Part shown: piece by piece, positions 33,027 through 44,871 of the stretch
Numbering within the stretch: position 1 is the stretch's first letter
How the letters are laid out: the number at the start of each line of letters is the position of its first letter
NCBI GenBank assembly: GCA_002897115.2
Contig: BCIH01000007.1
Span: forward strand, 770,227-834,226
Length of the DNA stretch: 64,000 bases
Direction: 5' to 3'
DNA from: Prototheca cutis
Lineage: Eukaryota > Chlorophyta > Trebouxiophyceae > Chlorellales > Chlorellaceae
Translations under genes and position numbers: made by a program
The notes under the pieces: generated by a model
Seen by the model: only the letters and a program-made list of their open reading frames with translations
Told to the model about the DNA's origin: nothing
Database searches by the model: none

Positions 33027-34194
33027 ATGGCTGCTGCTCGTGGGCCCGGGGGCCGTGGCGGCTCCAAGCTCGACGGCGCTGCGCCTGACAGCACAGATGC
33101 GTTGCCAGCCTGCATGTTTTCGCTGGCTACTGGGGCTCGATGCCTCCACATTATCATTCCGAAACATGCAAATGGATTCCGTAGACTGCGTCCTTATACC
33201 CCCTCTCTCCCCACCTTCCTGCAGCACATATGGCAAACTACTTCATCACCTACTCCTATCTCTACCATCAGGTGGGTTTGACTCGGTACCACGCCCTCGA
33301 GCTTGGTGTACTCACTGTGGTTGATTTGCATCGGAGTGGGTCTTCTTCTTGCAATGCGAGGGCCCAACCGTCCCGCAATCCATCCTACTCTCCCGCAGAA
33401 GGATATGCTGGAGGACCACAAGAGGACCGGAGCATACTACTCGGCATGCATGCAAAACCGCGCCCAGTTCCACGACAAGGTCGTCCTTGATGTCGGCACG
33501 GGAAGCGGCATTCTCGCCATCTTTGCGGCCAAAGCAGGTGAAGTGCAATGTTCGCGTGCTGGCGAGTGGTCGGTTGGGCCTGTCCGCCCCCCGAACGCTC
33601 GTCCCCATGCCACAGGGTGGTGGACTGCGCTGCACGTCCCCCGCTCCTCCATTAATTATGCCAAGACGACAAGTTTCAGCCCCTACCTCCCGCCCCAACT
33701 TTCCCTGACAGGCGCCAAGCGGGTATATGCCGTGGAGGCAACCGATATGGCCAAGCATGCCCGGCGGCTGGTGGCAGCCCAGGGCCTCTCGGACCGGATT
33801 GAGGTCATCCAGGGTGTCATCGAGAGTGTGCGGATCCCAGAAAAGGTCGACATCATCATCTCTGAGTGGATGGTGAGTGAGGGCTAATTGGTGTGCGGGT
33901 GTATTTTGTGGGCGGCAGTGCATATTCTGCGGGTGTGAGCGGCCATGGTATGGGCCCTGGTTATCCCAATACCAGCCACACAGCGACAACAACCAACTTC
34001 AGCTGGAACAAAAGCACCCAATAAACCTTTCAGGGTTACTTTTTGCTGCGTGAGTCAATGCTGGATTCCGTTCTCGTGGCGCGGGACAGGTTCCTCAAGC
34101 CTGGTGGGGCGCTGTATCCCAGCCATGCTCGCATGTTTTTGGTGCCGATCGTATCAGACCTTNCCCAACGCCGCCAGACGGAGCTTGAGGTATG

Positions 34195-34259
<65 letters not shown>

Positions 34260-35307
34260 GCGGGGAAGAGAGGTAGGGGAGGGGAGGGGGGGACATGCTG
34301 CTGCTGAGGCGAGTGAGGTGGTTGTGCAGAGGAGGAAAAGCAGGAGCGATGACATAATCTTACCTGCCCCCTTCTGCCTGCCTGCCTGCCCAACTGACTC
34401 CCAACCGACACCAAAATCTAACAGGCATCGTGCGACGGGTGGCAGGAGTTTATCGGGGACATGCAGCAGTACTATGGTGTGGATCTCGGGTGTTTGACCC
34501 CAGATTTCCAGGAGGAGCAGGCCGACTACTTTTCCCGTACGACCGCGTGGTGTGATGTGCACCCGGGTCAGACCCTGGGGCCCCCCTCCTGCATCAAGAC
34601 CTACGACCTCCACACACTGACCCTGGAGGAGCTCAAGGCTGACCTGGACACCAACTTCAAGCTGCGGCTGCTGCAGGACTGCACTGTGGAGGCCCTGGCA
34701 GGTTACTTTGACGTGCAGTTCAGGGGAAGCATCGAGAACCCCACCGACTGCCCCGTCAACCTCAGCACTGCACCCGATCCCACTGGTAGGTGTGGCGACC
34801 TCGGGCATACGCATGCGTGCATCATGGGCGAGAATCTGTCGAGGCAGGTTGCAAACCGGACAGACACACAAGGGCTTCCCTTCCCCAAGGAAACAAGCAC
34901 ATTCCTCTGCTGCATGCAAGCAGGTGCCACGCACTGGGGCCAGCAGGTCTTCGTTCTGCACCCGGGGGTCAAGTGTGCGGCGGGCAGCAGCATGGAGGGA
35001 ACGATGAAGATCTCCCGGCGCTCTGACAACCACCGCCTCATGGATGTCGTGGTAAAACACAAGGTACAACCGTGAATTGATCGTGGTGATACGTGAGGCG
35101 GCGAGGGGGGTGTGGGCCCTGTCCGTCTGGTGGGGTGGACCTGTCCATAAACTGCTGATGATGGGCGCCAGAACTGTGCTGCCTGCTGCGCTGCAGCGGC
35201 CAAAAGCTCGTCTGCCCATGACAAGAAAACACCCCTAAACACGCATGCAGGTCGTCACCGGGGAGGAGGAGAGCGCCGAGCGGACAGACCTGTTCCACAT
35301 TGAGTAA
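33027..35307 (+). CDS. PRMT10: Protein arginine N-methyltransferase 10
   Basis: Secure exons are 33225-33271, 33399-33537, 33712-33872, 34034-34189, 34425-34785, 34924-35063 and 35251-35307, all in phase. A first exon starting at ATG 33027 (MAAARGPGGRGG) is plausible, but its donor could not be fixed; the alternative start is ATG 33230. Motifs are ANYFITYSYLYHQ, the SAM-binding VLDVGTGSGILAIFAAKAG, the post-I acidic YAVEATDMA, the double-E region SEWMGYFLLRESM, and the THW loop THWGQQVF. The YFxTYxFLYHQKDML opening and overall fit are those of plant PRMT10, which makes asymmetric dimethylarginine on histone H4R3 and controls flowering in Arabidopsis. An intron carries a (GT)n microsatellite. 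Confidence 0.93.
34194..34254. repeat. (GT)n microsatellite in PRMT10 intron
   Basis: About 29 GT units stand directly after the donor of the PRMT10 intron that starts at 34190. Confidence 0.97.
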
Positions 35308-35581
35308 AGCCGCACATTTTCTGCTCCTTCCGACCCTTGCATGCCCCCGCATGCCCGCAGAAAAAACTTGCTATCTTGCCAGAGACTTGCAAAGACTTGT
35401 GGTTGCGGAGATGACAGGACACAGGTAGCTCATGCAGGAAGTGGTGCATGCAAGGGCAGTCCATACACACAGCAGTATACTCCTGGGGAGTTCACATGAA
35501 GGGTTTTCATGCCGTCCCCCGGGACTCGTCGTCAACATGAGGACATCAATGCATCTGTCTATTCATCAGCCATCACTCTGC

Positions 35582-38500
35582 CTATTTCCTTGGCTCCAGC
35601 CAGCTGGCCTCTCGTCTGTAGCGACCTCGCTTCAGCGAACATGTCAGGCCGGCACTCTGTGCCCTCCACAACACCCACAGCAGCTGGTCGCGGTCGCCAA
35701 GGGGTGAGACGCCCGTCAGCCTGCACAGCAGACGCAGCTGCTCCTCGCTCAGCTCATCAGACATTGCCACCGGCTCACGGGGCAGCACATCCCTTGTCGT
35801 TTCCTCCTCCTCCTCCTCCTCCTCCGTCCCTGTGCTTCTGAGGGTCTCCAATTTGCGGCGCGGGGCAGTGCTCGGCGATGCAGGACGCCCAGCTGCTGCG
35901 GCGTGCCCGGCGCAACCGTCGCCTTTCTCCTCCCGGCTCACGACCACGTCGCCGGGCTTCAGGTTGGCAGACAGCGTGCAGGGCATGTCCACACCATAGG
36001 CAGTGTAGGTGGCATGTGGGGGGTCCAACTGGAACGAGGGCCGGGGCGGACCCTGGCTGTCCCAAATCTGGGACCCCTCGGGAGACTCCCGCTCCCCAGC
36101 TTTCTCACGCACGGCAAGTGCGCCGGTGTAGAGGAAGCCGTCATCCAGCTGCAGCCGCTTTCCCGGCAGGTGCCACGGCTGCTTGGCAGCCAAACCCAGC
36201 GCCTCCAGGTCAAGTGCGTGCGAATTCCACGGCATGGTCTCGTTGCCCATGGCAGCTCGTGCTGGCGCGTCGGTGCTTGCCTCCATCACCAGGCTTTCAG
36301 GCTTCGGGCCCAGTCCTTCAGCCCCGCTACTGCTGTCCTGCGCAGCATCTGTCCTGTCCGGGCCCTGCAGCAGGTCCTGGCCCCCTTGAACATGCAAAGC
36401 GTTCGCCCTTGCCCTGGCAGCAGCCTTGGGGTGGCCTGGCAGGGCCATGCCCGGGTCGGCGTGTGTGAGGGCGCGGGAGAGATACGCCCGCCGTTCCCCG
36501 TCCCCTGGCATGAAATACCTGGAGGCGGGGGGGTTGGAGCATCAAAGAGGCTTGGATTGGGTGAACATGCACGATAGAATACTTGAGTTGCACTACTATG
36601 ACTCTCCCCCCTCCTTCACACACCATGCCCAGTAGGGGACAGCCAGCACGGTCCATCCACATGCCCGAAGCACTCGGCGCTCAAGGCGCGCGTGGCCTCC
36701 GGGCATAAAGGAGTTGAGAGGATAGACCTCGGGTCCTGAAGCCAGCACTGCAATCTTCTGGCCTGCGGGATGTTGAAGCAAGGAGGTGGGTGAATGGAGG
36801 GTGAGTAGGGTCTCTACTTGTGAACTTGGTGCCCGTTCACAAGATCTGAGCCTTTCCAACAAGAAAAACAAACCCTCTCCTCCCCCCCCCAAAACAGACG
36901 AGAAGACAACCACACAGGTACATAAAGCAACCCTAAGACCTGAGGGCTGGATGATGGCGAGGTCAGCATGTGCCAAGCCATCCAGCACAGCATGCTGGAC
37001 TTGGTGCTCCACACCCAGCTCTGTCAGCATGGCTGAGACAGCCCGGACAAATTCCGAGGGCTCGCTGCGGGGCACCGGCGGCGCCGACCAGCTCTTGAGC
37101 TTGGTTCGCAGGTCAGTCATGGGAATCGCCGCCAGTACACCACCAGAGGACGGCCCGCTCCGGTTCCGCTCCTCTGCCAGAACCAGAGCCAGGCAGCGAG
37201 CGACCTGTGGGTGAAGGGCACAGCGATAAACCTGTGTTGGGACCATGTCCAGACAGACAACACTGCACGCTGCCCATTTGATCACGCTGCCCATTTGATC
37301 ACGCTGATGCCGCGCGCCCCCCCCCCCCAAAAAAAAAAAGAAAAAAAGAAAAAAAAGAAGAAAACTCCTCTTCACACACCACGTGCTGGACACTAGGCTC
37401 GGCCTGCGCTACAGCATCTGCTTCGAAGAATCTCTGGGCCAACCAGCCAAACTCAGGGGCCGGCGACCCCTGTGCCGTGGGTTCGAGGGTTTGGTAGGTG
37501 GTAGGGAATTGTGTCTGTTCATGCACTCAGCCGATACCCCAACAGAATACTCGCTGCACCACAGGTGGATATCGTGCCACCCTCCGTCTTCCTCTCCCTG
37601 CGACACACAACACTCCCGTAGCCCAGCCGGGCCCCACCTCAAACACGGAGAGGGCAAACATGCAGGCCGCGCATTGGTGTGCTGACAGCGAGGGGATGCG
37701 GGGCCGCAGTATGCCAAGCAGCGAGGGAAGGAATTTCCCGGGGCTGTGACCCAACCTGCACCAGAGTGGTGGGAACGATGCGAGTTTCATGGAAATTTGC
37801 ATGCATTTCATTCACAAAAAGACAAGCCATTGTTGATTTCCCAGAGCCGAGACATGTGCATGCAGACTGGAGTGGCAATGCAAACATGGAGTGCACCCCG
37901 GCCCTCACGCATGCATCCCACGTGCCGCGCCGCCTTGCCGACTCGGCCAACCTTGCTTGCTCACTCACCACTGCATGCCCATCAAAGCCACGACTCCCCA
38001 CCCGGACCCCAGGCTCACTCTGCATAGCACCACAACAACAGGCAGAGGTGGGAGTCCTCGATTCCGGCCTTGAGCATGGTGAAGCTCTCGAGAATGTGCT
38101 CCATCAGCCGGTGTGGGTGCCACTTGACCGAGACAAAGGACCACAGCAGGAATGGCAGCATCTGCAAGGGGACATGGTGGCGGAGGATGTGCAGATCAAA
38201 AATACGCCTCCATTCCCTGCAAGCAAGCATGCGCATGTTCACAGGGGGGCCTGCAAAATGATGCCGCTCGTGGATACCACATGCCAGGGTCCTTTCCCCT
38301 GTGGCGTGAGAGCCTGCGAACTGCTTCACCGGCTCCCATGCCAACAACTCATCCTCACGCCCCTCCATCGCCCCCCCTTCAACCCCCCCAGACACATCAA
38401 AACAGCATACATACCTTTCTTGACAGGACGGTGAGGCGGGGTAGTCGTGCGAAACTGCTCTCCATGGGCTGGCAAAGCGCGACCTCTATCATCGTCAGCA

Positions 38501-40918
38501 TCGCCGGGTGCGCAGCCCCCGTGCGACCGAAGAATGCCATGTATCTCGCCAAGTCCTGTGGCGTGACTGCCTGAACCGCGTCCGGCCTCCACAGCCTGAG
38601 CGGTTGAGATGGGGTGGTTTCAAGGGCTGACGGAGGCAGGCACAACACGGCCAGTGGGATTGGGCCGGCTCTGTGTGTCCTGCGACTGCCAGCAACATGC
38701 ACATCATCAATGCAAAACAGGCACACAAATACGGTGTACTGCAAACAACCTCATCCATGCGCACGCTTGGCGGAGCCTGGCCGAGAGGCTGAGGATCAGG
38801 TCCCGAGAGGCGTAGCCAAGGCAGGCACTGGCCCATGCCAGGTGACTGAGGTTGCTGACGGTGTAAGCCCGGCGGCCTGCCCATATGTCCCGGGTCAGCC
38901 AGTCGAAAAAGGGCACTGCAAGGTACCGCTGTCCCACACAGGCACAGGCCAGGCCAATCACCCGAGTCGGTCCACACGCATCGGCCAGTCCAATCGCCTG
39001 GCCACAGGGAGGTGATTTTGACTTGGTGGTTAAAGGGGGGGGGGGGGTATGCATGTCGCATCGTACAAGGTGCCTGCCCGGATCAGAGCATGTTTTTCTG
39101 CAAAACTGGATGACAACGCCACCAGGATGAACCCCAGACCACCAATCGCCTCACCTTGGTCATGAGAAGCTGTGTCATGTCCAGGGAATGGTAGCCCAGC
39201 CGTCCAAAGCATGTCAGCTAACAAAGAGGGAACGAGGGGAAGGGATGTATGCATAGACGTATTGTGGGATGGCCACGCTGGCTACCGTGCGGGTACAACT
39301 ACAATCTCCAAACCCGTCATGCCCATCACTTACAAGGTTCCATAGCACATGGTTTCCGATGTTGTCAATGGGGACGTCCAGCACCCGATGCTCCAGGGAA
39401 CCCAACAGGGCGCTGGCTCCACGGTCGCCAAGCACTGCAGCAAGAGGTGGGAAGAAAGAACGCCAAAAGAGCCTTGGGTTTGATATCAGTGGACCATTCC
39501 CAGTCTCTGTGTGTGGTCACAGGTGTACATGGCAGTCCTCAACAGTAGCCCAGCTCCCCTTTTTCCATGCCTGCAAGGGGCCCTCAGCTCCCCACCGAAA
39601 GAGCCTGAGCCGTCGTACCCAGCCTCCTTCACCACCATCATGGGCAAATGCATGGAGACAGCAAGAACAATCCTCCGGCCAACTGCAGCAACTGCCTCTG
39701 TACTTGCATGACAGTGTCCAGATGATGTTGGCGATGTGCGACAGGTTTGCCTTGGGCACTATGCGTTCGGTGCAAACCCGGAGCTTTTGGTAGGCTTCTG
39801 AAGCCAGCAGCGTGGAGCAGTCTTGCAGCGCATGCTGCGGGGTGAGAGGAATGGGAGGGAGAGGGACCTCACAGAAGTCTTGAAGTGGGTCAAGTACTTC
39901 ATTATGCAGGTCCGTTGTCCGGATGGTTCAAACACAGAGTGCAGTCACTGGGAACCGTCATCGCATGCATGCCGTACACCACCCCACCAGCCAGCCAGGA
40001 CCGCCCACTGGCCTCGCGCACCCCATCGGGCCCGGCCGTCCGGACAATCATGCCCAGTCGTCGCAAGCAGACATAGACATTCTCGTCATCACACCATTGC
40101 TCCAGCTCCTCAAAGAGCTGCATCAGAGACTCCCAACTGCATGGTCGCATGCAAGTTTGGGTGGGGGATGGCTACGCAAATGGATAGCCTCTGTTCTTTG
40201 CGAGATCACAGGGAGCCGCTTCGGAAGCAATAACCTACGGCCACTCCACATCGCTGGCAATAAATTCAGTCCCCTATCACCAGAACCCCGTGCCTGCCTT
40301 CAGCTCCCACCCAGGCCCACTTCTTCACAACACTGCAGCACTGCCAAGGGCCCGGACCCACGCTCACTTTTGCTGGGCCAGGAAGACGTGGGATATTAGG
40401 TAATTGAGGTAGGTCTGACCCTGGACAAGGCGCACCGAGCCGAGCGGCGCGGGCGCACGAGCGCCCCGGCTCAGCACTCCCCCAGCCACCAACATCTCAA
40501 GCCAAAACCCTGGTCGCCGTTCGGCTGACCGGAGATGCTTTGCATCCACCGCCAGCCGAGGCAGGCGTATCAGGACGCCATCTGATCCCCGGCCTGAGCC
40601 ATCCTGCCCAAGCTCACCGCCCTTCTCATGATGGGCGTCTTTGATCTGCCGTGGCGGCTCGGCCTCGTTTGCCAGGACCCTGTCCCAGCCAGCGGCAAGG
40701 ATGCGCCAGTCGCTGCTGCGGTGCATCCTTGACGGTACCTTGGGCCGCTGAATTGTCGGGCCTGGGCAGGCGCTGTGTGATGAGAGGGCGGCAGGGATGG
40801 TGGCAGCCTGTTGCCCATTGGCGCACACATAGGAGGTCACCCCCCGGCCAGATGCAAAGCTTCGGTCATCATATGGACAAATAAAAAACCAAGCGACTGC
40901 CTTGAAAAAGGGTACCAT
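35582..40918 (-). CDS. RAP-domain organelle RNA-binding protein with helical repeats
   Basis: Thirteen minus-strand exons join in phase to about 1030 residues: 40368-40918, 40022-40136, 39693-39834, 39334-39434, 39155-39217, 38750-38997, 38415-38595, 38019-38161, 37638-37755, 37380-37469, 36940-37204, 36624-36762, 35582-36518. The middle is a series of helical repeats of the FASTK/OPR-like kind (for example LSHIANIIWTLSCKYRG, NLSHLAWASACLGYASRDLI, TPQDLARYMAFFGRTGA, HLCLLLWCYAE). Exon 12 is a RAP domain: KIAVLASGPEVYPLNSF and LRACGWTVLAVPYWAW. RAP proteins process or stabilise chloroplast or mitochondrial RNAs, including rRNA. A 300-residue acidic, low-complexity tail follows the RAP domain, which is unusual because RAP is normally terminal. 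The start codon is a best guess. Confidence 0.85.
37311..37370. repeat. Poly-C/poly-A junction in RAP gene intron
   Basis: A run of cytosines passes into an A-rich, AAAAAG-type tract inside the intron between RAP-gene exons 10 and 11. Confidence 0.85.
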
Positions 40919-41580
40919 TGTCCACGCCCCAGGCACTTGGTTGCGGGAAGCCGGATGCCGTCCATGATGATGGGGAGCCCTGAGTGAGCATTCACTCCCC
41001 CCACCAGCTAGCTGCTGCCAACCACAGCCGTACTGGAGACACTGCTACCTTGGTAGCAGATACGTCAATCCAGAAGGTGTTGCAGGTCAGCAGGTGTCGA
41101 GAAACTCCAGTTTCCGAACAGGTGCATTCGTCAAGGAACTCATGGTGGGCTGCAGGCACTAGGCATTCCAACCCAGTTCGTTCGCATATAAAAACAAGGT
41201 TGCGTTGCAATCCTGATATCAAGGTGCGCTCTGTAACGGAACAAGAATTAAGAGTACATAACATATGATGCTGTCGGTAGGCATTCTGCCCGGCGATCGG
41301 TTTCGGCATTGGACGCTCGGGCATCGCTCGCCGAAGAGCGCAAGCTTTGGTTTGCAACTTTGAGACCCTGCAAATCGACAAGCACATCCGCAGCAGTCCA
41401 CGGCGCACTGTACGCTGGTTACAGTTTCGATTCGACTATTTTGTTTTCCGGGCCATGCCGGTCTATTGACCTTGGAAACCGGGTGTCTCTAATATGGCGG
41501 ACGGCACGGGTAGGTGGTGGGTTGGCTAGCCTGGGAGTCAGTACGAACGATAAAATGCCTATTGAAGTGGTCCTTGATAT
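40919..41580. other. Divergent intergenic region
   Basis: It separates the RAP gene (-) and the RMT2-like gene (+). The second half is AT-richer. No exon could be supported. Confidence 0.4.
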
Positions 41581-43337
41581 ATGTACATGAGATTGGGCAG
41601 ATTTGGTATATACAAATGGCGTCCAATTGGCATATTGTGCGTGGAGCACTCCATGGGAGAATGCTTGCATGGATGTGCTGGTTTGGAAGGGAAACTCAGG
41701 TCCTGTCTACAACCGGATCCCCTGGCAGAGGGCGCAGCTGCCGTGCTGGAAGCTGCCAGGAAGGGCCATGCAGAGGAGCTGGTGAGCCTGCTCAGAAAAG
41801 GGCTGGACCCAGCTTCCCCCGGTGAAGGCGGCGAGACACCGTTGATGGCGGCTGCGGCAGCTGGCAGCCAGGAGTGCGTGGCAGCCCTTCTCGGTGAGGA
41901 GGGTCAGAGTCTCCACCATGCGTTTTCCCCTTGGAAACAATGGTCCCTGAACTTGTGTTCTCTTTCTGCCTGGAACCAGGGGCTTCGTGACAGGGACGCA
42001 GGCGGATGCAAAGTCCTCCCGGGGACGCCTCCTGCCGCATCCCTGCCATGATCATCAGCATGCCCCCCCCCCCCCCCCCAAAAAAAAAGGGTGTTGCAAC
42101 GGCCAAATCTTTCGCCATTCATGCAGAGGCTGGTGCACCCTGGCACGACCTGGACGAGGAAGGGTACTCGGCAGGGGAATACGCTTCGGGATCGGGGCAC
42201 GTAGCTGTGACGCGGCAGCTCCTGGACTGGGCAGTGCGAGCGGAGCTGATCCTGGGAGCGGCGGCCCGGCGGGAAGCCAAAGCAGCACCGCCGACCTCAG
42301 ACCAGGGCTACCTCTCGGAGCGGCTGACGTACCGGGACGGCCAGCTGCTGGACGCGCAGGGCGAGGCGGTCATGATGGACTGGGAGGCGCCGCTCATGCG
42401 CGAACACGCGCGCATCATCTGCCAGGACAAGGTCTTACCATTTTTTGGGGGAAGGGCGCGCTCTGTTGCTGGTTTCCCCCCAAACAACCCACTCTTTCTC
42501 CAAACACCCACCGCTTGCCCCTGGCAGCCCATGCCAACTCACACAGCAAACCATTCCATTTCACAGGGTAAAAATGCACGGGTGATGAATGTGGGTTTTG
42601 GGCTTGGCATCATTGACGGCTACATCCAGGAGCTGGGCCCCGCGGAGCACGTCATCGTGGAGGCACATCCGGATGTCCTTGCACACATGCGGGCCAGCGG
42701 GTGGGACGCCAAGCCCGGCGTCCGCATTGTTGCCGGGCGCTGGCAGGACGTGATTGATGAAGTAGGGCCCTTTGACGGCGTGTTCTTCGACACCTACGGC
42801 GAGTACGCCGAAGACATGCGGGAGTTCCACGCACACCTGCCACGCCTGCTGGCCCCGGGCGGTGTCTACTCCTTCTTCAATGGACTCTGCCCAGACAACC
42901 TCTTTTTCAACATGGTGCAGAGCGAACTCGTCAAAACCGAACTTGCCAAGTGGGGTGGGGGGGTTTGTGTGGGTGTGGGTGTCTGAGAAGGCCCGCAGCC
43001 ATGACGGCCCAGTCACACTGGGATCATGCACATCAGACTTTGTCCTCCTATTTGGATCTGGTCCTGCCCGCGTGGGCCGCAGGCCCCTGGCTCCTTTACA
43101 GCTTGCGCAGCCGCCGCACCGGCGCCATCTCCCATACGCACAGACACAAGCATGCCTGCATGCATCCTTCCCCACCACAGTCTTGGTCTGGAGACGAGCT
43201 ACAGGCCCATGCCAATGGATGCCTCGGACGCTGCCATTTGGCAGGGTGTTCGCCATCGGTACTGGCATCTGCCAGTCTACATGGTGCCCACCTGCCGTCT
43301 GCTCACACAGGAAGAGACCGGGGAGGGCGAGGCCTGA
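41581..43337 (+). CDS. RMT2: Ankyrin-repeat arginine N-methyltransferase 2-like protein
   Basis: Exons 42127-42431, 42567-42949 and 43181-43337 are secure and in phase. The first exon ends at 41893, and its start (41581 or an in-frame ATG further in) is uncertain. Ankyrin units open the protein (LEAARKGHAEELVSLLRKGL, GETPLMAAAAAGSQECVAAL, SAGEYASGSGHVAVTRQLLD). They are followed by the RMT2-specific MMDWEAPLM and the SAM-binding VMNVGFGLGIIDGYIQ, then HVIVEAHPDVLAHM, FDGVFFDTYGEY, PGGVYSFFNGLC, and the end HLPVYMVPTCRL. Yeast Rmt2 methylates the delta nitrogen of an arginine in ribosomal protein L12. The first intron contains a poly-C/poly-A junction. Confidence 0.88.
42063..42088. repeat. 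Poly-C/poly-A junction in RMT2 intron 1
   Basis: About 16 cytosines pass directly into eight adenines, 40 bases before the exon 2 acceptor. Confidence 0.9.
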
Positions 43338-43603
43338 GGCCCAACGCTTCAGCACCAGCTGTTATTGCCGCTGGCCCACACAAGGGGGCCAGCAAGGTTG
43401 AGTGCCGCGATGTCGGAAATCACCGGCTATTGCCAGTGCTGCATCCCTTGTCATCATCCACTGCTGACATTATGGCCCGGAAGCACGTTTTGGTTGGCCT
43501 GGAGGCGAACGATGTGTCCGGAGCGGTTAAAGTGGGTCCTCTCCGCCAGCCATCCCCCATTCCCCGCCGTCCCGCCGCCTGCCTTCTACTGCACACATGG
43601 CAG

Positions 43604-44219
43604 TCACGTCTGCGCTGTCGGCGGGAAGGCCTCCGCTGTCCTGGATGCCAGTGCCAGGAGGTCGCAAAAGGTTCCCACCGCTGCCCGGAGCGTCCTGGCG
43701 TCCGCAGCCCTAAAGTCCCTGCATGACGAGCGAGCCGCCGCAAGAATTGTCAATACACAACTCATGCACCAGTGATGCACTGCATCTGGCTGGTCCTGCT
43801 GTCAAGTCAGTTACGAGGCAAGGGCAACATGCTGTCGCTGAAGACACAATCCCCGTCCGATTGTAGATGCCCCTTGTCACCCACCCACACGCACATGATG
43901 AGGTCGGATCCCTCGACGGTGAGCTCCCGGCTTGCCACATCGGGTCGCAACTGCATTCGGGGCAATGAACACTTGGCAGCTTGAAAGGAGGGAAGGGGCC
44001 ATGATTCAGCCAGCCTGTCAGCCACCAACCGAGTGCACCCTCCATGGCCATCATCTCTGCTGCATCTCCCTTCATGCAGCCCATCACATCTTCTTGAGAA
44101 AAATGTAATTCAATCTACACACTGTGTCAACACCAACGCCACGCACCTCGGGATCAACAGCGAGGGTATCCCTGATGGCCTTTGCCACCTCCGGGCCGCC
44201 GTAAGATACGCTCGCCCGG
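43604..44219 (-). CDS. PCC1: KEOPS complex subunit Pcc1 (5' end not resolved)
   Basis: Three minus-strand exons (44147-44219, 43895-43950, 43604-43718) join in phase to 80 codons and a TGA stop. They read as the Pcc1 fold: GGPEVAKAIRDTLAVDPE, then LRPDVASRELTVEG, then MDFRAADARTLRAAVGTFCD followed by LLALASRTAEAF. Pcc1 is the small dimerisation subunit of KEOPS, which makes the t6A modification at position 37 of ANN-decoding tRNAs. The usual length is 80-100 residues, so only a short first exon with the start codon is missing; it should lie upstream of 44230. No single exon is long enough to be noticed alone. Confidence 0.82.
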
Positions 44220-44871
44220 CTGCGCAGTAAGGTAGTCAGCAAGTCATAGACGGAAACGACATCGGTAGGATCACATCACCAGTATGCACGCCACTCTGAC
44301 CCTCAACCCCGTCCGTACAATCTGTATGGCATGGACGACGCCGAGGCCCCGGCCACTACAGGCGCTTGCGCTACTTTGTTTTCCACAACTTCAGTCATCG
44401 TGCTCCTCCAGAGTCGGCACAATTGGCTACATCAATAAAGTCTGTGCTTTGCTGCAATCCATGTGGCACGCTTCGTGCACGCAATATCGGGGCTGGACTC
44501 TGCATGGCCGGGATTGCCCCCAACTGCATTCCCCCTCCCCTGGGTGCTGTCGTGGCCGAAAATTCCAAAAATTCGTGCATTAGTCACGCCACCAACACTG
44601 TGCTCTGGTCTGCTCGTGCATCGCACACGCATGCTCGCTCCTTTCAATTCCCCTCACATTTGCATGTTGAGTTAAATTCGATTTCATTTGCAGGTGGTCG
44701 TCTACATATTGGCTCCCGGGACCCGACCCAGCCGACACGCAGGAGGGCGGTTTGCGGCTCGAAACCCCCTCAGTTCGAATGCCATAGATATTGTCAGTGA
44801 GACAAGATCAGGGCACACTGGCGCTCTCTCTTCCACTTTTGGGCCATGTGGTCTATGGAAGCGACCCAAGC
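44220..44871. other. Divergent region holding missing first exons
   Basis: It should contain the start of PCC1 (-) and the 5' exon(s) of the bestrophin-like gene (+). Neither could be placed. A possible acceptor (ttcatttgcag) ends near 44693. Confidence 0.35.
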
